A stretch of 64,000 nucleotides of DNA, taken from the NCBI GenBank assembly GCA_026874595.1, contig CM049307.1, positions 2,505,579-2,569,578 of the forward strand. The letters are read 5' to 3'. Below the pieces are notes generated by a model. That model made no database searches, had not been told where the DNA came from, and saw nothing but the letters and a program-made list of their open reading frames with translations. A program made the translations under genes and the position numbers. Positions 53,251 to 63,881 of the stretch are shown here, piece after piece; position 1 is the first letter of the stretch; every line of letters begins with the position of its first letter. Source of the stretch: Sipunculus nudus. Lineage: Eukaryota; Annelida; Sipuncula; Golfingiida; Sipunculidae.

Positions 53251-53917
53251 GAATGTAAATGATATAAGTAACAGCATTATCCTTACTGTACGCTGGCCAG
53301 ACCTGAGTGGCCTAGATCATGATGACCATATACAGACTGAGACCACAACCGTGTGATGTGTATCACCTGTCACCAACCAACATGACAACACGTTTACATG
53401 CACAACGACCTGAGACAACATTTTAGAAGAGATACAAGTGACAATTAAGGAAACTGCATGTACGGCAATATGAAGCCGAATGCTATATACATTCATCAGA
53501 CAGACTGCATGACGTATCTATTTCCGTGGCAGTAAAGAAGAAAAACTGCATCTTATTATGATTGCTTTTGATATATATATTGACTTTCCTTATATGTTCA
53601 ATTCAGTATGATCACATCTATAAACATTCACCTAAATAAAATAGTACAATATAAGAATAAAATTATATAAGTTTACACAAAAAATAATAAAAATAAAAAA
53701 AAACAGCTGACCCAACCAATCCCCTGTATAGACCGTGAAATTCTATGTCTGAACTACATCTTGCTCAAGACAAAGTTTCTGCCAGTGGTTCTTGTACATT
53801 TATTGTGGTTCACTTATAAGCTACATAGAAACACCTAAACATTGTTCAAAACAAGGGTTGCAATTATTACATAAAAGAAATTCGGCGATAGCACAAAGCA
53901 TTAAATCGCAGAAGAGG

Positions 53918-54015
53918 AGGTCCGGACCGGTCTAGACCAGTCCGGTTCAGGAGTAGGCGGTCCGGTATTTTGTGTTTCCGGTCCGGTCCAGCCACAAATT
54001 GTGGACAGGACCGGT
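53918..54015. repeat. CCGG/GGTCC-rich palindromic patch
   Basis: A dense cluster of CCGG, GGTCC and GGACC words in otherwise AT-rich DNA, including the palindromes GGTCCGGACC and GGTCTAGACC side by side, then repeated CCGGTCCGG-like words and a pairing CCACAAATTGTGG. It can fold into several alternative hairpins. Confidence 0.65.
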
Positions 54016-54577
54016 CGGAGCGGTTCGAAGCGAATATGTTATGTTTTGCCTCAGGGATTTTTACAAATAATAGAGATAATCTCTCTTTAAATTATTAAAA
54101 ATAAGCTATAGTTTTATCGAGATATGATCTATTTTAGGCTCACTGCAGACCTTGAGTTCCACAGCGCAAACATTTAACCATCCATGTAACGTCTAATCCT
54201 CATAGCTAGTGTTATCTCAAAATCTAATATGCCAATATATTCAAAAGAACGAACCGTTTCTATTCTTTTACGGGCCAGGACTGGCGTAGCGAACTGGATT
54301 GGGATCTGGTATAACGGTGTAATGATTTGTATGACATCTGCAAGTATACAAGTCACCTAATGCAAATAATATCCTGAAAACACTCGGTATATAATACGTG
54401 GTCAAATTATACATGCATGACATCAATGGTAATACAAATCAAAATTTCCTCTATTGGTAATTAACTTATTTATATTTCATTTCCAGCAATACACATTTTC
54501 TTAACCGAAAACCATTCAATTTTTTTCTCGTCTTATTTGTTTCTTTTCTAAATTGAGATTACTATTCTTATTGCCAG

Positions 54578-54759
54578 GCCAAGCTTTTCCTCCAATGAAA
54601 GCTATCAGCATGTCCTATAGATTGCATCCTGACGTCAGCTCAGAAGCTATGCTGGAGGACCATATGATTGAACTGTGCATGGACAGTTATTTGCTGCTAT
54701 ATATACCTCACGACTGTACAAATATCTGTGTGTGTAATCCTGATGGCAGTGCCAAATAG
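54578..54759 (+). CDS. candidate terminal exon, unknown
   Basis: Unrecognised. A strong acceptor (a T/C-rich tract from 54519 onward, then CTATTCTTATTGCCAG) ends at 54577. It is followed by a frame of about 60 codons to TAG at 54757-54759. The translation (QAFPPMKAISMSYRLHPDVS, an acidic stretch EAMLEDHMIE, then a Cys-containing end CTNICVCNPDG) looks like a small soluble or secreted-type segment, but no family is recognised. The frame enters in phase 1, so an upstream exon would be required; the internal Met of FPPMKAIS could serve as an alternative start. No AATAAA was found close downstream; the nearest clear one is around 55608. Confidence 0.22.
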
Positions 54760-56129
54760 AGTCAGCGAGGCAATCGGCAGAGTCCATTAAAAATGGTATT
54801 CCGCAAAAGGTCATGCGATGCTGGCATTAATCTAACATTGTGGTATTTTAGACAACAAAGCGACGACAAAACGCAGTAAAAGATGGACTGGTTATAGTGG
54901 AGAAAGTAAATACTGGCATCTGATGATCTGGCAGGTTGATACGACTAAAAGCCTTCATTTCCTTCACATAAACATTAATATAATTTACGCTGTACAATTA
55001 GGCTATGGTTCTATATAAATATTTTATGTCAAAAGAAACCCCTATCCTATATCAATGAACTCTGTTTTATAAACATGCAGTCAATTGTCGTATGACTGGT
55101 AAAAGATGACAGCCAGAACCATGCGGAGAGACAGTTCAATAATTGTTAACGACAAACTACATTAAGAGCATGTGGTGTTATACATATCTATATTACGACC
55201 TCACGTTGGAGGCACTAAATCGTTGTCACGCAACCCTGTCAGTGTGGTCCCGCCTCGGAAATGCCCGTTATTTTGTCGGGACGGATACCAAAACGTGTCC
55301 TGAGCACGGTTCCCCATAAATCCTGAAAAATCTGCCAATATTTTGCAAAGGGTCTATCACAGCGCCATTTATGAGCATCTATGCCAGTCTACTCGGCCCA
55401 TGTCCACTTGGCCACTGTGAGGTCGACCTATATGAACTCAGCCCCTGGGAAACCCTTTCCACACAAACCCGACCAAAGTGTCGCGGACCAGTCCCAACAC
55501 AAGAACGTGTTATATACTAGTAATGACAATATTTGGATGGACATGACGTAACATGAGCAAAGTTGAATATCACCACGATCCTCGTGGCGTATAATTTAAT
55601 AACAGAATAAAGCCCCCTGTATTCTTTTATTTAAGAAAACATCAACGACTCATGTAAATCGTTGTACATGTATTTATTTAAAAGTCCTTGCACCACTGAT
55701 GCAAACACAGTGTGATAACAACATGAACAATTTATTTTGCAAACTCTCTGCATTCGTCTGATTTTGAGCAAAACTGTAGGTACATTTAAGTGAGACGCTT
55801 AAACAACTTCGCCGAACTCACCTATGCATACCCAGCACCTTTGAAAGTAATTCATTGTCTTGTTCCCATGCATCGGCCACAAAAATCGGGTAGTTTCCTG
55901 CATATTTACACTGCTTGACTGCAAGTATGCCAAGCTATGACTAGCTCCCGTGCAGTCTTCCTGCCCTACGCTGAACGAGAGCCCAGGAAGATTACTTTAA
56001 AAAGCTATAGACATTCCGCTTAATGATAAAATTATGATATAACGGCTAAAAAAGTATCGTATTAATCACGAATCAAGACTTTTTCAATCAAAAGCATATA
56101 TGCATGTAAATTACACCTCGGCAGTGTTT

Positions 56130-56135
56130 TTCACT
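56130..56135. other. left candidate target-site duplication (TTCACT)
   Basis: The hexamer TTCACT abuts the left end of the foldback element and is matched by TTCACT at 60170-60175 directly after the right end. If the ends are placed two bases further in on the left, the direct repeat becomes TTCACTTA (8 bp) with slightly asymmetric ends. Confidence 0.55.
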
Positions 56136-56181
56136 TACGGAAGCGTATTGCTGCCACCTGGTAAAAGAAAAATAAATTATT

Positions 56182-56370
56182 TATCTCGTACGTACGACTT
56201 ACTATCTCGTACGTACGACATACTATCTCGTACGTACGACATAGTATCTCGTACGTACGACATATTATCTCGTACGTACGACATAATATCTCGTACGTAC
56301 GACATATTATCTCGTACGTACGGCATACTATCTCGTACGTACGACATATTATCTCGTACGTACGACATAA
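56182..56370. repeat. 21-bp array in left arm (9 copies)
   Basis: Nine units of TATCTCGTACGTACGACATAN starting every 21 bp from 56182 to 56350. Each contains the perfect 12-bp palindrome TCGTACGTACGA (one unit has GG for GA at its edge). Because 21 is seven codons, an open frame runs through on both strands (SRTYDIL and MSYVRDN units); I do not treat it as coding. Confidence 0.95.
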
Positions 56371-58027
56371 TTAATCTTCCGCATCTGAATCACAGAATAC
56401 ACAACAGGCCAACTGATATATGTATAAGCATTTTATATATGTTACCCTAACTACACAACATCTTCACCTTGCAAACCGTCGGAACACCGTTGAAAAGAAA
56501 AAAAAATACATATGTTTATTAATGCATTTATTTATTTATTTATTTATTTATACTATAAATTAAAATGCTATTGATTTTTTTGTTGTTGTTTCTTTGTGTT
56601 TAGGTTTCGGAAAAATTTCAAGGAAAAGAAATTTATCAAATCGTTGTCTGCCAGTCATATACAGAACTTTCATTTTTAAATAGGTTATTCTCTATTAAAT
56701 TTTGTTAGCAGTGTAATATTAATAAGAAAAAATATTATTGCCTTTGCCAAATTGAAACTAACTTATGATGAAAGAAGGGTTCGGACAAGAGGTACAGCTA
56801 ACAAATAGCCTGATTGTAAGTAATTGAGAATGGATATATGTGGGGTAGGTTTCTTATATTCCAAAATTGATCTGTATAAGAACTAGATTTATGACATAAC
56901 GCACAGTGTCACTCGCCCTACCGTAAACGGCATGAAGTTCAACTGATGGGATCAAGCACTTCGTTTCATAATATATAAATCAGGAACCTCTCCTTACGGG
57001 CATCTCTGTATTACAGACATGGCACCATTATATTGACACTCATGGTTCATATTCTTTTGTAATAATATGTGTTTTGTCTCACATTATTAACTCATTTTGG
57101 CTGTCTAACCGGAGGTCTGAATGTGAGGCGGAAACGTGATGTTTCAGCCAGTGGGAATATGTATTACATTTTTTAGGCAAAGTCAGTCAGGGCATCTCCT
57201 AGTGTACACATGTTGTGGCTCGGATATGCATATGCTGTGTTTATCTTTACACCTTTGGTCCACTGTTTTGAATAATTTCAAGGGAAAATTTTGGCAAGTA
57301 CAGATTTATCTTAAAGAGAAAAATCTATTTTTCGTGTTTATTCAACATGCTTTATAGGTGATTGGGCCCCTTTAAAGAATGTTTAACCAAATCGCTTTTG
57401 GTCTACCATCATGGAATGCCTTTTTTTTCTAAATATGCACTTTATTGTTATGAGCTTTTCTACCTTTCAGACATTTTGAGACATCCTGTAGCAGAGCACA
57501 CATCATAAATGTTAGAGCTTTACAAATCTCGTTTAATACCTGCTAGCCATTAAGTGAAACCATTCTTTTGATCACCATGAACGCCGGACACGAACCCGTG
57601 TTGAGAATGACCAGAAGTAGCTGTTTGCACAAGTAAATCCAGCAATGCCTTCTTCTGCCGTTTGCAATCTCGTATAGTTCCGTATTGTTTGCCTACAGAT
57701 GGCCTCTTTGGATTACGATTGGCAGATATTTAAAAATTAACAAAAATGCTTTATTTCTTTGCCGTGTTTTTTTTATTATTATTCATCTGATAATATAGAT
57801 GAGGAATTTTGGAAAGTAAAAGTATTCCCTTTGCTTTCGGTCTCAATCGTCTTCATAAAGTTGCTTTTAAAACAATGTTTATAGTTTGTAAACATGATTT
57901 GGTAGCAGGACACCAACAAAGACTTCCATCTTGTAAATAGAGGAACGCTTTGTATTGCGTCAAGTGAAGCTTTTATGTATGCACATTAAAACCAGCTTAC
58001 ATATCATGGAGATTATTAGGGGAAAGG

Positions 58028-58030
<3 letters not shown>

Positions 58031-58079
<49 letters not shown>
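58031..58079. repeat. (CT)n microsatellite
   Basis: About 24 CT units, uninterrupted, inside the foldback element's centre. Confidence 0.95.
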
Positions 58080-58082
<3 letters not shown>

Positions 58083-58426
58083 TCCCAAGCCCAAGAAATG
58101 GTTATAATCTCTCACAACTAGCACGGGATTCAGAAAAGTATAGGAATATTGGCATTACGTGCTTCAAAGAACCTTATTAGAAACGGCAACGAAAGAGGCT
58201 AACGCTGTTTCGTTACTTAAAATGTGGATACATATAACGAGACAACAACGAAGGGTTTCGAGTTACGCTCGTTGTTTTCTCGTTTGATTCTCGTTGTTTT
58301 CTCGTTAAAGTACCATAACGAATGAGATAACGACAAAACTATAAATTTTCTAGTTCACCCCCCCCCCCAGGGTTTGTAAAATGCAAATAGGTCCTTTTTT
58401 TCATTTAAACTCTCTACTATACAATC

Positions 58427-58428
<2 letters not shown>

Positions 58429-58505
<77 letters not shown>

Positions 58506-58531
58506 CGTGTGTGTGTGTGTGTGTGTGTGTG
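58429..58531. repeat. compound (CT)n(TA)n(TG)n microsatellite
   Basis: CT units to 58460, then AT units to about 58502, then TG units to about 58531. Changes between the three run types are sharp. Confidence 0.95.
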
Positions 58532-59935
58532 AGTGAAAAGACTGAAAGCCTTGTAATATAATACCAGCGCTGTGTTAGAATGGCTCAGCCGGTGGATACT
58601 ATTAATGTCATAAGTAATACATGTAATGTCTATCAGATGTACTTGTTTGACCAGATAAAATATCCCAACATGTTCAAGGGACACAATTAGTTATTGTTAC
58701 TTGCGGGGGATTCCTATGCTTATATGGCAAATTTGAAATGGAAATAAAATTTTGAAATGAGACCAATCGTTTAGAAACGAGACAAACACAGCGCTCACGC
58801 CACCTGGTGGTGGAACAGCATAATTTCACAAATCAAAGGTTTTCAAGCTTTTCAAGGTGTTTCTTCTTTTATGTTTCTTTTATTTTTTATAATTGTCGCA
58901 AGTGCGCGACCAAGATCTTTCCTCTGGTCACCCGGCCTTCTTATGTAAACACTTAACAGACACTTATAGAGGTTCTGTAATACAGAGATGCCCATTAGGA
59001 GAGGTTCATGATTCATATTTAATTAAACGAAGTGCTTGAACCAATAAGTTGAACTTCATGCCGTTTACAAAAGGGCGAGTTACACGTACATGTACCACAT
59101 ACATGATCTTATACCAATCCGCGAATGAGACAAATTTGAGGTGTAGATTTTACCACCACTTCAGCCTGACATATGCGGTTAAGACTTATTTTTTAATTTC
59201 GTATTCTTCTGTCACAGATTAATCGCACGCCTATGAGTGATAGTTTTTAATGTATTTTTTTTAATAATTTAGTTCAAAAAAAAAATTATACGTACCCCAT
59301 TAAATGGATTGTTTTCTATTCAGCTACCCAACAATCATACCAATGGCTGTATATGCATTAAATAATTTAAAAGGTCAACTACACGATGTGTTATGTATAA
59401 ATCTAGTTCTTAGAAAGATCAAGTTTAGAATATTAGAAACCTGCCGTACAAATAATCATTCTCAGTTACTTAAAATCAGGCTATTTGGGAAATGTACCTC
59501 TTGTCCGAACCCTTCTTTCTAAAAAAAGTAGTTTTAGTTTGGCAAAGGCAAGATTTTTTTCTTATTAACATTATGACAGGCTCACTATTATAATATCATA
59601 TACTGCTAACATTATATAATCACCTGTCGTAAAATGAGTTCTTTATATGATTGTCAGACAACGATTTGATGTATATTTCGCTTGCTTGAAATATTACAGA
59701 AACCTGGACACACACAAAAATGTGAATCGGATAGCATTTAAATATATACTATAAATAAATAGATATATGTGATTGTGTGTGTTGTTTTCAATGGTGGTCC
59801 AGCGGTTTGCAAGGAGGTGGAGATGTTGTATATATAGTTAATGTGAAAACATACACTATTTAACATATACATATTGCTTATACATATATCTGTTGGCATG
59901 TTATCTAGTCTATGAATCAAATCCGTGAGATTTAT

Positions 59936-60124
59936 TATGTCGTACGTACGAGATAGTATGTCGTACGTACGAGATAATATGTCGTACGTACGAGATAATA
60001 TGTCGTACGTACGAGATAATATGTCGTACGTACGAGATAGTATATCGTACGTACGAGATAGTATGTCGTACGTACGAGATACTATGTCGTACGTACGAGA
60101 TAGTATGTCGTACGTACGAGATAA
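59936..60124. repeat. 21-bp array in right arm (9 copies)
   Basis: Nine inverted copies of the left-arm unit, read here as TATGTCGTACGTACGAGATAN. The copy number equals that of the left arm. Variants in the two arms are not in the same order apart from the outermost units, so the arrays have drifted or been partly homogenised since the arms formed. Confidence 0.95.
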
Positions 60125-60169
60125 ATAATTTATTTTTCTTTTACCAGGTGGCAGCAATACGCTTCCGTA

Positions 60170-60175
60170 TTCACT
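60170..60175. other. right candidate target-site duplication (TTCACT)
   Basis: Immediately follows CGCTTCCGTA, the right terminus of the foldback element, and matches TTCACT at 56130-56135. Confidence 0.55.
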
Positions 60176-61142
60176 TAACATATCGATTAGAAAAATATTG
60201 TTCTAACAACCAGTGACAAGGACAGTAGGGTGTGATAAGCGGTAATAATATCTAATAAGGGTTTCCCAGAATCAAAGGTAAACTTGTGACAATGTATCAA
60301 CTGCCAGCGCTGCGGCGCTCTGAGCAAAGTCCACGCAGGTCATTGTTTCTCATCATGTGAATCAGTTTATTTGTTCTATTTTCATTTTTAAACAAACTAA
60401 TTGGCTAAATTTCTGATCAATTCGAATAAATTACTATTTTTTGCATCAAATTACATAAATTTCCTCGTAATAAATACAGTATTTGATTATACATGAATTT
60501 TAACGCGATTGAAATTCAGCCGTTTCTTAACCTCTTTATGCATCAGTATCCAGAATCCTATTAGACCAAGATGGGGCTCGATTAAGAACGGGGAAAATTA
60601 AAACAAACAGCTGATAGAAATGACCTACGGCCTGGAGGCGGAGAATGAGCAAAAATCAGTTATAGCCTAGTGAAATGTTAGGCAAATCGTAAACTTTTAT
60701 TCGGCATGGGTCAATCGTGGCACTCGCTCGGCTTCTCCTCGCTGTTGTCAAGTGTGACACACGCCTCGATTAACCCTACGTGTTGCATTAAATTTTATTG
60801 AGCTATAACCAATACCTTTTAATCCATCAGCTGCATATTTCAAATTATAGCATATTCGAAGTATTTTTTTAGGACTTTATTCAATCATAGTTATGTTATA
60901 ATGTTCTCATTCAAGCAGCCATGGCACAAGGGTACATAATGCAAAGTGTCAATTGAAATATGTTTTGAACAATTAATGTTATCTGGCCTAAGTTATATGA
61001 CACGGACATCAGACAACCATGAAAGAAGGACACCTGTTGTGCAAAGAGATAATCTCAGGTTACAGTATCTGCAATAACGTTTATTTTACCTAGTCTGAGG
61101 GGGAAGACACAGTGATGTTATAACTATATAACTGACAGTGCT
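60176..61142. other. unique region after the foldback element
   Basis: AT-rich with nothing recognisable: no open frame of note, no tandem repeat and no inverted repeat that I could see. Confidence 0.5.
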
Positions 61143-61150
61143 GACACTCG

Positions 61151-61267
61151 TGCCCACGCCCCGGTTATATACAGGGATCTTTTTCTTGTTCTTGAAGTGT
61201 CTGCGACGATGCCCACACCTCGGTTTATATAGGAGTCTTTTTCTTGGTCTTGAAGTTTCTGGGACGT
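61151..61267. repeat. two copies of a 59-bp unit leading into the 50-bp array
   Basis: Units start at TGCCCACGCC (61151) and TGCCCACACC (61210), each followed by CGGTTTATATA-like, TTTTTCTTG and CTTGAAGT parts. They are about 80 percent identical. The unit is unrelated to the 59-bp array on the left of the window. The second unit ends in GGGACGTGTGG, where the 50-bp array begins. Confidence 0.8.
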
Positions 61268-62518
61268 GTGGACACTCACGATCCAGTGAGACGTCCTGTC
61301 TGCACGACCATGCACGTGTGGACACTCACGATCCAGTGAGACGTCCTGTCTGCACGACCATGCACGTGTAGACACTCACGATCCAATGAGACGTCCTCTC
61401 TGCACGACCATGCACGTGTGGACACTCACGATCCAGTGAGACGCCCTGTCTGCCCGACCATGCACGTGTGGACACTCACGATCCAGTGAGACGCCCTGTC
61501 TGCACGACCATGCACGTGTTGACACTCACGATCCAGTGAGACGTCCTGTCTGCACGACCATGCACGTGTGGACACTCACGATCCAGTGAGACGCCCTGTC
61601 TGCCCGACCATGCACGTGTGGACACTCACGATCCAGTGAGACGCCCTGTCTGCACGACCATGCACGTGTTGACACTCACGATCCAGTGAGACGTCCTGTC
61701 TGCACGACCATGCACGTGTGGACACTCACGATCCAGTGAGACGCCCTGTCTGCACGACCATGCACGCGTAGAAATGATCCAGTTAGACGTCCTCTCTGCA
61801 CGATCATTCACGTGTGGACACTCACGATCCAGTGAGACATCCTGTCTCCACGACCATGCACGTGTAGACACTCACGATCCAGTAAGACGTTACGTCTGCC
61901 CGACATTGCACGTGTAGAAACGATCCAGTGAGACTCTCTGCAAAACCATGCAAGTGTGGACACTCACGATCCAATGAGACGTCCTGTCTGCACGACCATG
62001 CTCGTGTAGACACTCACGATCCAGTGAGACGCCCTGTCAGATCAGCCCGACCATGCACGCATAGAAATGATCCAGTGAGACGTCCTGTCTGCACGACCAT
62101 GCACGTGTGGACACTAACGATCCAATGAGACGTCCTGTCTGCACGACCATGCACGTGTAGACACTCACGATCCAGTGAGACGACCTGTCTGCCCGACCAT
62201 GCACGCGTAGAAACTATCCAGTGAGACTTCCTGTCTGCAAGACCATACACATGTGTGGACACTCACGATCCAATGAGACGTCCTGTCTCCACGACTATGC
62301 ACGTGTGGACACTCACGATCCAATGAGACGTCCTGTCTCCACGACCATGCACGTGTAGACACTCACGATCCAGTGGGACGTCACGTCTGCCCGACCATGC
62401 ACGTGTAGAAACGATCCAGTGAGACTCTCTGCACGACCATGCACATGTGGACACTCACGATCCAATGAGACGTCCTGTCTGCACGACCATGCACATGTAC
62501 ACATTCACGATCCATTGA
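61263..62518. repeat. 50-bp minisatellite array (about 25 copies)
   Basis: Head-to-tail units of GACACTCACGATCCAGTGAG followed by ACGTCCTGTCTGCACGACCA and TGCACGTGTG. Left units are regular at 50 bp. From about 61770 rightward, units lose or gain bases (for example TAGAAATGATCCAGT and TAGAAACGATCCAGT) and become heterogeneous. CpG-rich compared with its surroundings. Overlapping short frames (MSTRAWSCRQDVSLDREC-like) on the minus strand are repeat products. Confidence 0.93.
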
Positions 62519-62961
62519 AAACAATGTGATGTGATCCAAGCTTAATATTTAGACCAATCGACAACGGAGTGAATTCCCTCTCTAACATCCTGAGGAAAGC
62601 CGAGGTGTACCGAGAATGAGTGAGTTATGTGAATTCTCGCATTGAGATTGCATAGGAGCTATTCTTCATATATAATTTAAGATTTTGTCATCTACGTGTA
62701 CTTCAAATTAACCCAGCTTCGAAAATATGGTTTCACTATATGCTGATAGATAATACATCGCCTCCAAGAGCTCTGGCATAAGTACTCGTTTTATGGATAT
62801 ACATTTGCCTTTAATCTACATGGTGTCCGTAGATGATTAGCCAAATATATGATTAAGCGGCCCGTAAAGTATACTCAGCAAGTAGGCTTAATAGCAGGCA
62901 TTATATCATTGTAAACTTGGGACTAACCTTTCTCTGTTTCGCTTAAATTTGTTTTACCACT
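62519..62961. other. unique DNA between the 50-bp array and the LINE
   Basis: AT-rich and non-coding as far as I can see. Confidence 0.5.
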
Positions 62962-62989
62962 AATGAATGAATGAATGAATGAATGAATA
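62962..62989. repeat. (TGAA)n tail of the LINE
   Basis: Seven tetranucleotide units at the 3' end of the minus-strand LINE; the target border lies just left of 62962. Confidence 0.9.
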
Positions 62990-63218
62990 GAAATTTATTC
63001 TGAAATAAAAGGCCTCAGGCCCATGGTTCCACAAAGAGCATGTGTTAAGAATCATAAAAATTCAATAATAACAAAATGTAACTGCATAACATGAACTAAC
63101 AAAACATGCATTAAAACACAATCTTGTATGAAAATGTAACTATAAAAAACCCATGTTTGCAATATCTAAACACAAGCAGAAATTTTGTAATCACATGTTT
63201 CACTTCATTTAGAGGTCA

Positions 63219-63266
63219 TGAATAATAACAATAATAATACCAATTATAATAATAATAATAATAAAT
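63219..63266. repeat. AAT-rich microsatellite in the LINE 3' UTR
   Basis: Two runs of AAT units (63219-63240 and 63247-63266) separated by CCAATT, lying between the LINE stop codon and its tail. Confidence 0.8.
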
Positions 63267-63368
63267 AAGTGAACATATAAAACAAACAGTAATACAATGC
63301 ATATATGTAAAACAGTTTATCTATTTCTTAATGGGCAGATGAATAAGTAAGTGAAATAAATAGATTAC

Positions 63369-63881
63369 TTAGATGATAGCTTTCAATTCATCAGCTCTCC
63401 TAATAAAGGCATAGTGTACATAGGTTGCTAATTGTTTTATTGTATGGGCATTATTATCTGCCATCAGAGATGTAAATGTACTTAAATCATCAATATACCT
63501 GATTCTCAAGTCTGTATACAATGGGCATTTCATGATAAAATGATGCTCATCTTCCACAACAGCTTCCCCATATCTTAAACAATATTTACAAAACCTTTCA
63601 TCCCATAGAGTATTACTATGCCTTCCCTTTTCTACTTCTAAATTATGTGATGAACATCTTAGTCTTGAAAGACTTTTCCTATAGTTAACATTCTGTAGAA
63701 CTGTTAAATATTTTTCAGTGCTTAAAGTTAATTTAAAAGTTGAGTATGTGTTTAATCGACGATTTTTAGATATACTACTCGTCCAATCCTGCAATAAAGA
63801 ATCATTTAATCTCTGTTTCAATACTGAGATAAATAATTTAACATCCCCTACATCTTGTTCAATCCAAACATAGATATAACC
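63369..63881 (-). pseudogene. C-terminal fragment of LINE reverse-transcriptase polyprotein
   Basis: The frame reads from just after TGA (63882-63884) to TAA-type termination at 63369, about 170 codons with no ATG at the start. It holds the region after the reverse-transcriptase domain. First comes a tryptophan-bearing segment (VWIEQDVGDVKLF, then LLQDWTSSI). Next is the conserved-looking block LSRLRCSSHNLEVEKGRH. Then a CCHC-type zinc-binding motif: Cys-x2-Cys in FCKYCL, His in EDEHHF, and Cys in MKCPLY. About 50 C-terminal residues follow. This arrangement is common at the end of ORF2 in CR1/L2/Jockey-like elements (family knowledge). The catalytic RT and endonuclease domains are not in the window, so this copy cannot act alone. 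Confidence 0.75.

Larger units (their letters stand above)
52241..56129. other. unique region between the 67-bp array and the foldback element
   Basis: Mostly single-copy-looking. It contains candidate exons at 52990-53250 and 54578-54759, an A-rich stretch near 53640-53702 and a CCGG-rich patch at 53918-54015. A GC-richer stretch at about 55200-55510 (for example CGCCTCGGAAATGCCC) has no open frame I can interpret. The minus-strand frame at 54174-54356 has no supporting signals. Confidence 0.5.
57018..58973. other. central part of the foldback element
   Basis: AT-rich, with no transposase motif in any frame I read; the 73-codon frame at 57136-57357 has no known domain. It contains a CT run (58031-58079), a C11 tract (58358-58368) and a compound CT-TA-TG microsatellite (58429-58531). 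Near 58236-58306 a 15-bp word and its near inverse occur: AACGAGACAACAACG, then CGTTGTTTTCTCGTT twice, 22 bp apart. Confidence 0.6.
56136..60169. mobile_element. foldback / long-TIR non-autonomous DNA element (4,034 bp)
   Basis: The ends are inverted copies. The left arm is about 56136-57017 and the right arm about 58974-60169. The outermost 62 bp are identical in both arms (starting TACGGAAGCGTATTGCTGCC). Similarity then continues imperfectly through the 21-bp arrays, the words GCAAACCG and TTTATACTATAAAT, a GTTCGGACAAGAGGTACA block, a GGCATGAAGTTCAACT block and CATCTCTGTATTACAGA at the inner border. A direct repeat TTCACT flanks both ends. The central 1.96 kb is AT-rich with microsatellites and has no transposase-like frame, so the element is non-autonomous or dead. 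Superfamily unassigned: the terminal sequence is not one I can match, and a 6- or 8-bp duplication fits more than one group. Confidence 0.75.

Noticed and set aside
54174-54356. Minus-strand frame with a RSFEYIG-like segment resembling part of a LINE reverse transcriptase
   Set aside because: The likeness is to a few residues only, with no neighbouring RT motif in any frame and no 3' tail.
56100-56450. 116-codon frame through the left 21-bp array, and a 147-codon frame through the right one
   Set aside because: The 21-bp unit equals seven codons and is open on both strands. The matching frames in both arms reflect the inverted repeat, not a protein.
58355-58684. 109-codon minus-strand frame
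   Set aside because: Its middle is the translation of the CT/TA/TG microsatellite (HTHTHT, YIYIYI, ERERER), so it has no coding value.
61086-62504. Overlapping minus-strand frames rich in CRQDVSLDREC-type units
   Set aside because: They follow from the 50-bp array, where three units make 150 bp. Numerous mutually overlapping frames of the same content are not separate genes.
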